Source of the DNA: Blautia sp.
GTDB taxonomy: Bacteria; Bacillota; Clostridia; Lachnospirales; Lachnospiraceae
Length of the DNA: 55,109 nucleotides
Direction of reading: 5' to 3'
Assembly: GCA_017515325.1 (NCBI GenBank)
Contig: JAFWGA010000015.1
Coordinates: forward strand, 1-55,109
The position numbers were made by a program, and so were the translations under genes. Positions 54,841 through 55,109 of the stretch are shown in pieces (positions within the stretch are counted from its first letter, which is position 1; each line of letters starts with the position of its first letter). Below the pieces are notes generated by a model. It saw only the letters and a list, made by a program, of their open reading frames with translations, was not told the origin of the DNA and did no database searches.

Positions 54841-55109
54841 GATTCCATCTATAGTCTTAATGGTCTTCCCGTAATTTTTATACTGCTCTGTGATTATCTT
54901 GGAAAAAACAATGTGCTGAAGCAGTATATCTCCCATTTTTGAAGCATAAAGCACTTTTGAAGAATTACCCTAAGATCAAACGAGATTTGGACATACACGT
55001 TTATATGGCACACCCAAGTCTCTAAAAGTTCCCTACATTTCCACACACAAATGGGAGAGGCAGAGAGATTTCCTATTAGCCATCTGAGTTACTACATTGG
55101 TTGAGTTCG
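54841..55109. other. Right-edge region without an intact gene
   Basis: No ORF with a start and a ribosome binding site is seen. Around 54948-55020 the plus strand reads ALLKNYPKIKRDLDIHVYMAHPSL before a stop, followed by another protein-like phrase in the same frame. This could be a broken coding sequence such as an insertion-sequence relic, but I cannot assign it to a family. Confidence 0.35.

Overview
The window looks like a surface-protein region from a low-to-mid GC Gram-positive anaerobe, most likely a Lachnospiraceae-type Clostridia. The evidence is strong AGGAGG-type ribosome binding sites, TTGaca/TATAAT promoters, BspA-type leucine-rich repeats, FctA and CnaB/SpaA isopeptide domains, and two AAA-ATPase-like/PD-(D/E)XK proteins of a kind common in such anaerobes. 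The taxon is inferred from style and gene families; there is no rRNA, tRNA or housekeeping gene here.

Layout. Positions 1-15026 (minus) hold one uninterrupted frame of more than 5,000 codons whose 3' end lies beyond the left edge. It encodes a secreted fibrillar adhesin: signal peptide, acidic spacer, an adhesive-looking head, about 17 FctA-type domains and at least five CnaB/SpaA-type domains. It has a good promoter about 125 bases upstream. Positions 15547-18670 (plus) hold a doubtful 66-residue ORF, a secreted protein of unknown function and an AAA-ATPase-like/nuclease-fold protein. A decayed LRR gene (18727-19695) follows and ends in a long hairpin. Facing it, 19745-21445 (minus) is a second copy of the ATPase/nuclease family.

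Positions 21711-44240 (minus) are a single 7,509-codon gene for a secreted, repetitive, beta-rich giant. It has an acidic N-terminal region with 60-bp tandem repeats, an RTX-like calcium-binding stretch, and thousands of residues of filamentous-adhesin-like repeats. It ends at a strong bidirectional terminator. No sorting signal or membrane anchor is visible at its C-terminus.

The right part, all on the minus strand, reads in transcription order: a serpin (start near 54620), a secreted subtilisin-like protease with an LRR cap and InlB-like repeats, a von Willebrand A-domain protein with an LRR tail, and a small LRR/Ig-like secreted protein. Gene relics lie between them: an RCC1-repeat fragment (44551-44790) and a stub of the giant's signal-peptide coding sequence (49404-49466). 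Hairpin repeats occur in several intergenic gaps.

Taken together, almost every intact gene encodes a secreted or surface protein. The duplications, relics and tandem repeats point to a fast-evolving adhesion island. The most testable idea is that the adjacent serpin and subtilase form a protease/inhibitor pair acting outside the cell, on the giant adhesins or on host proteins.
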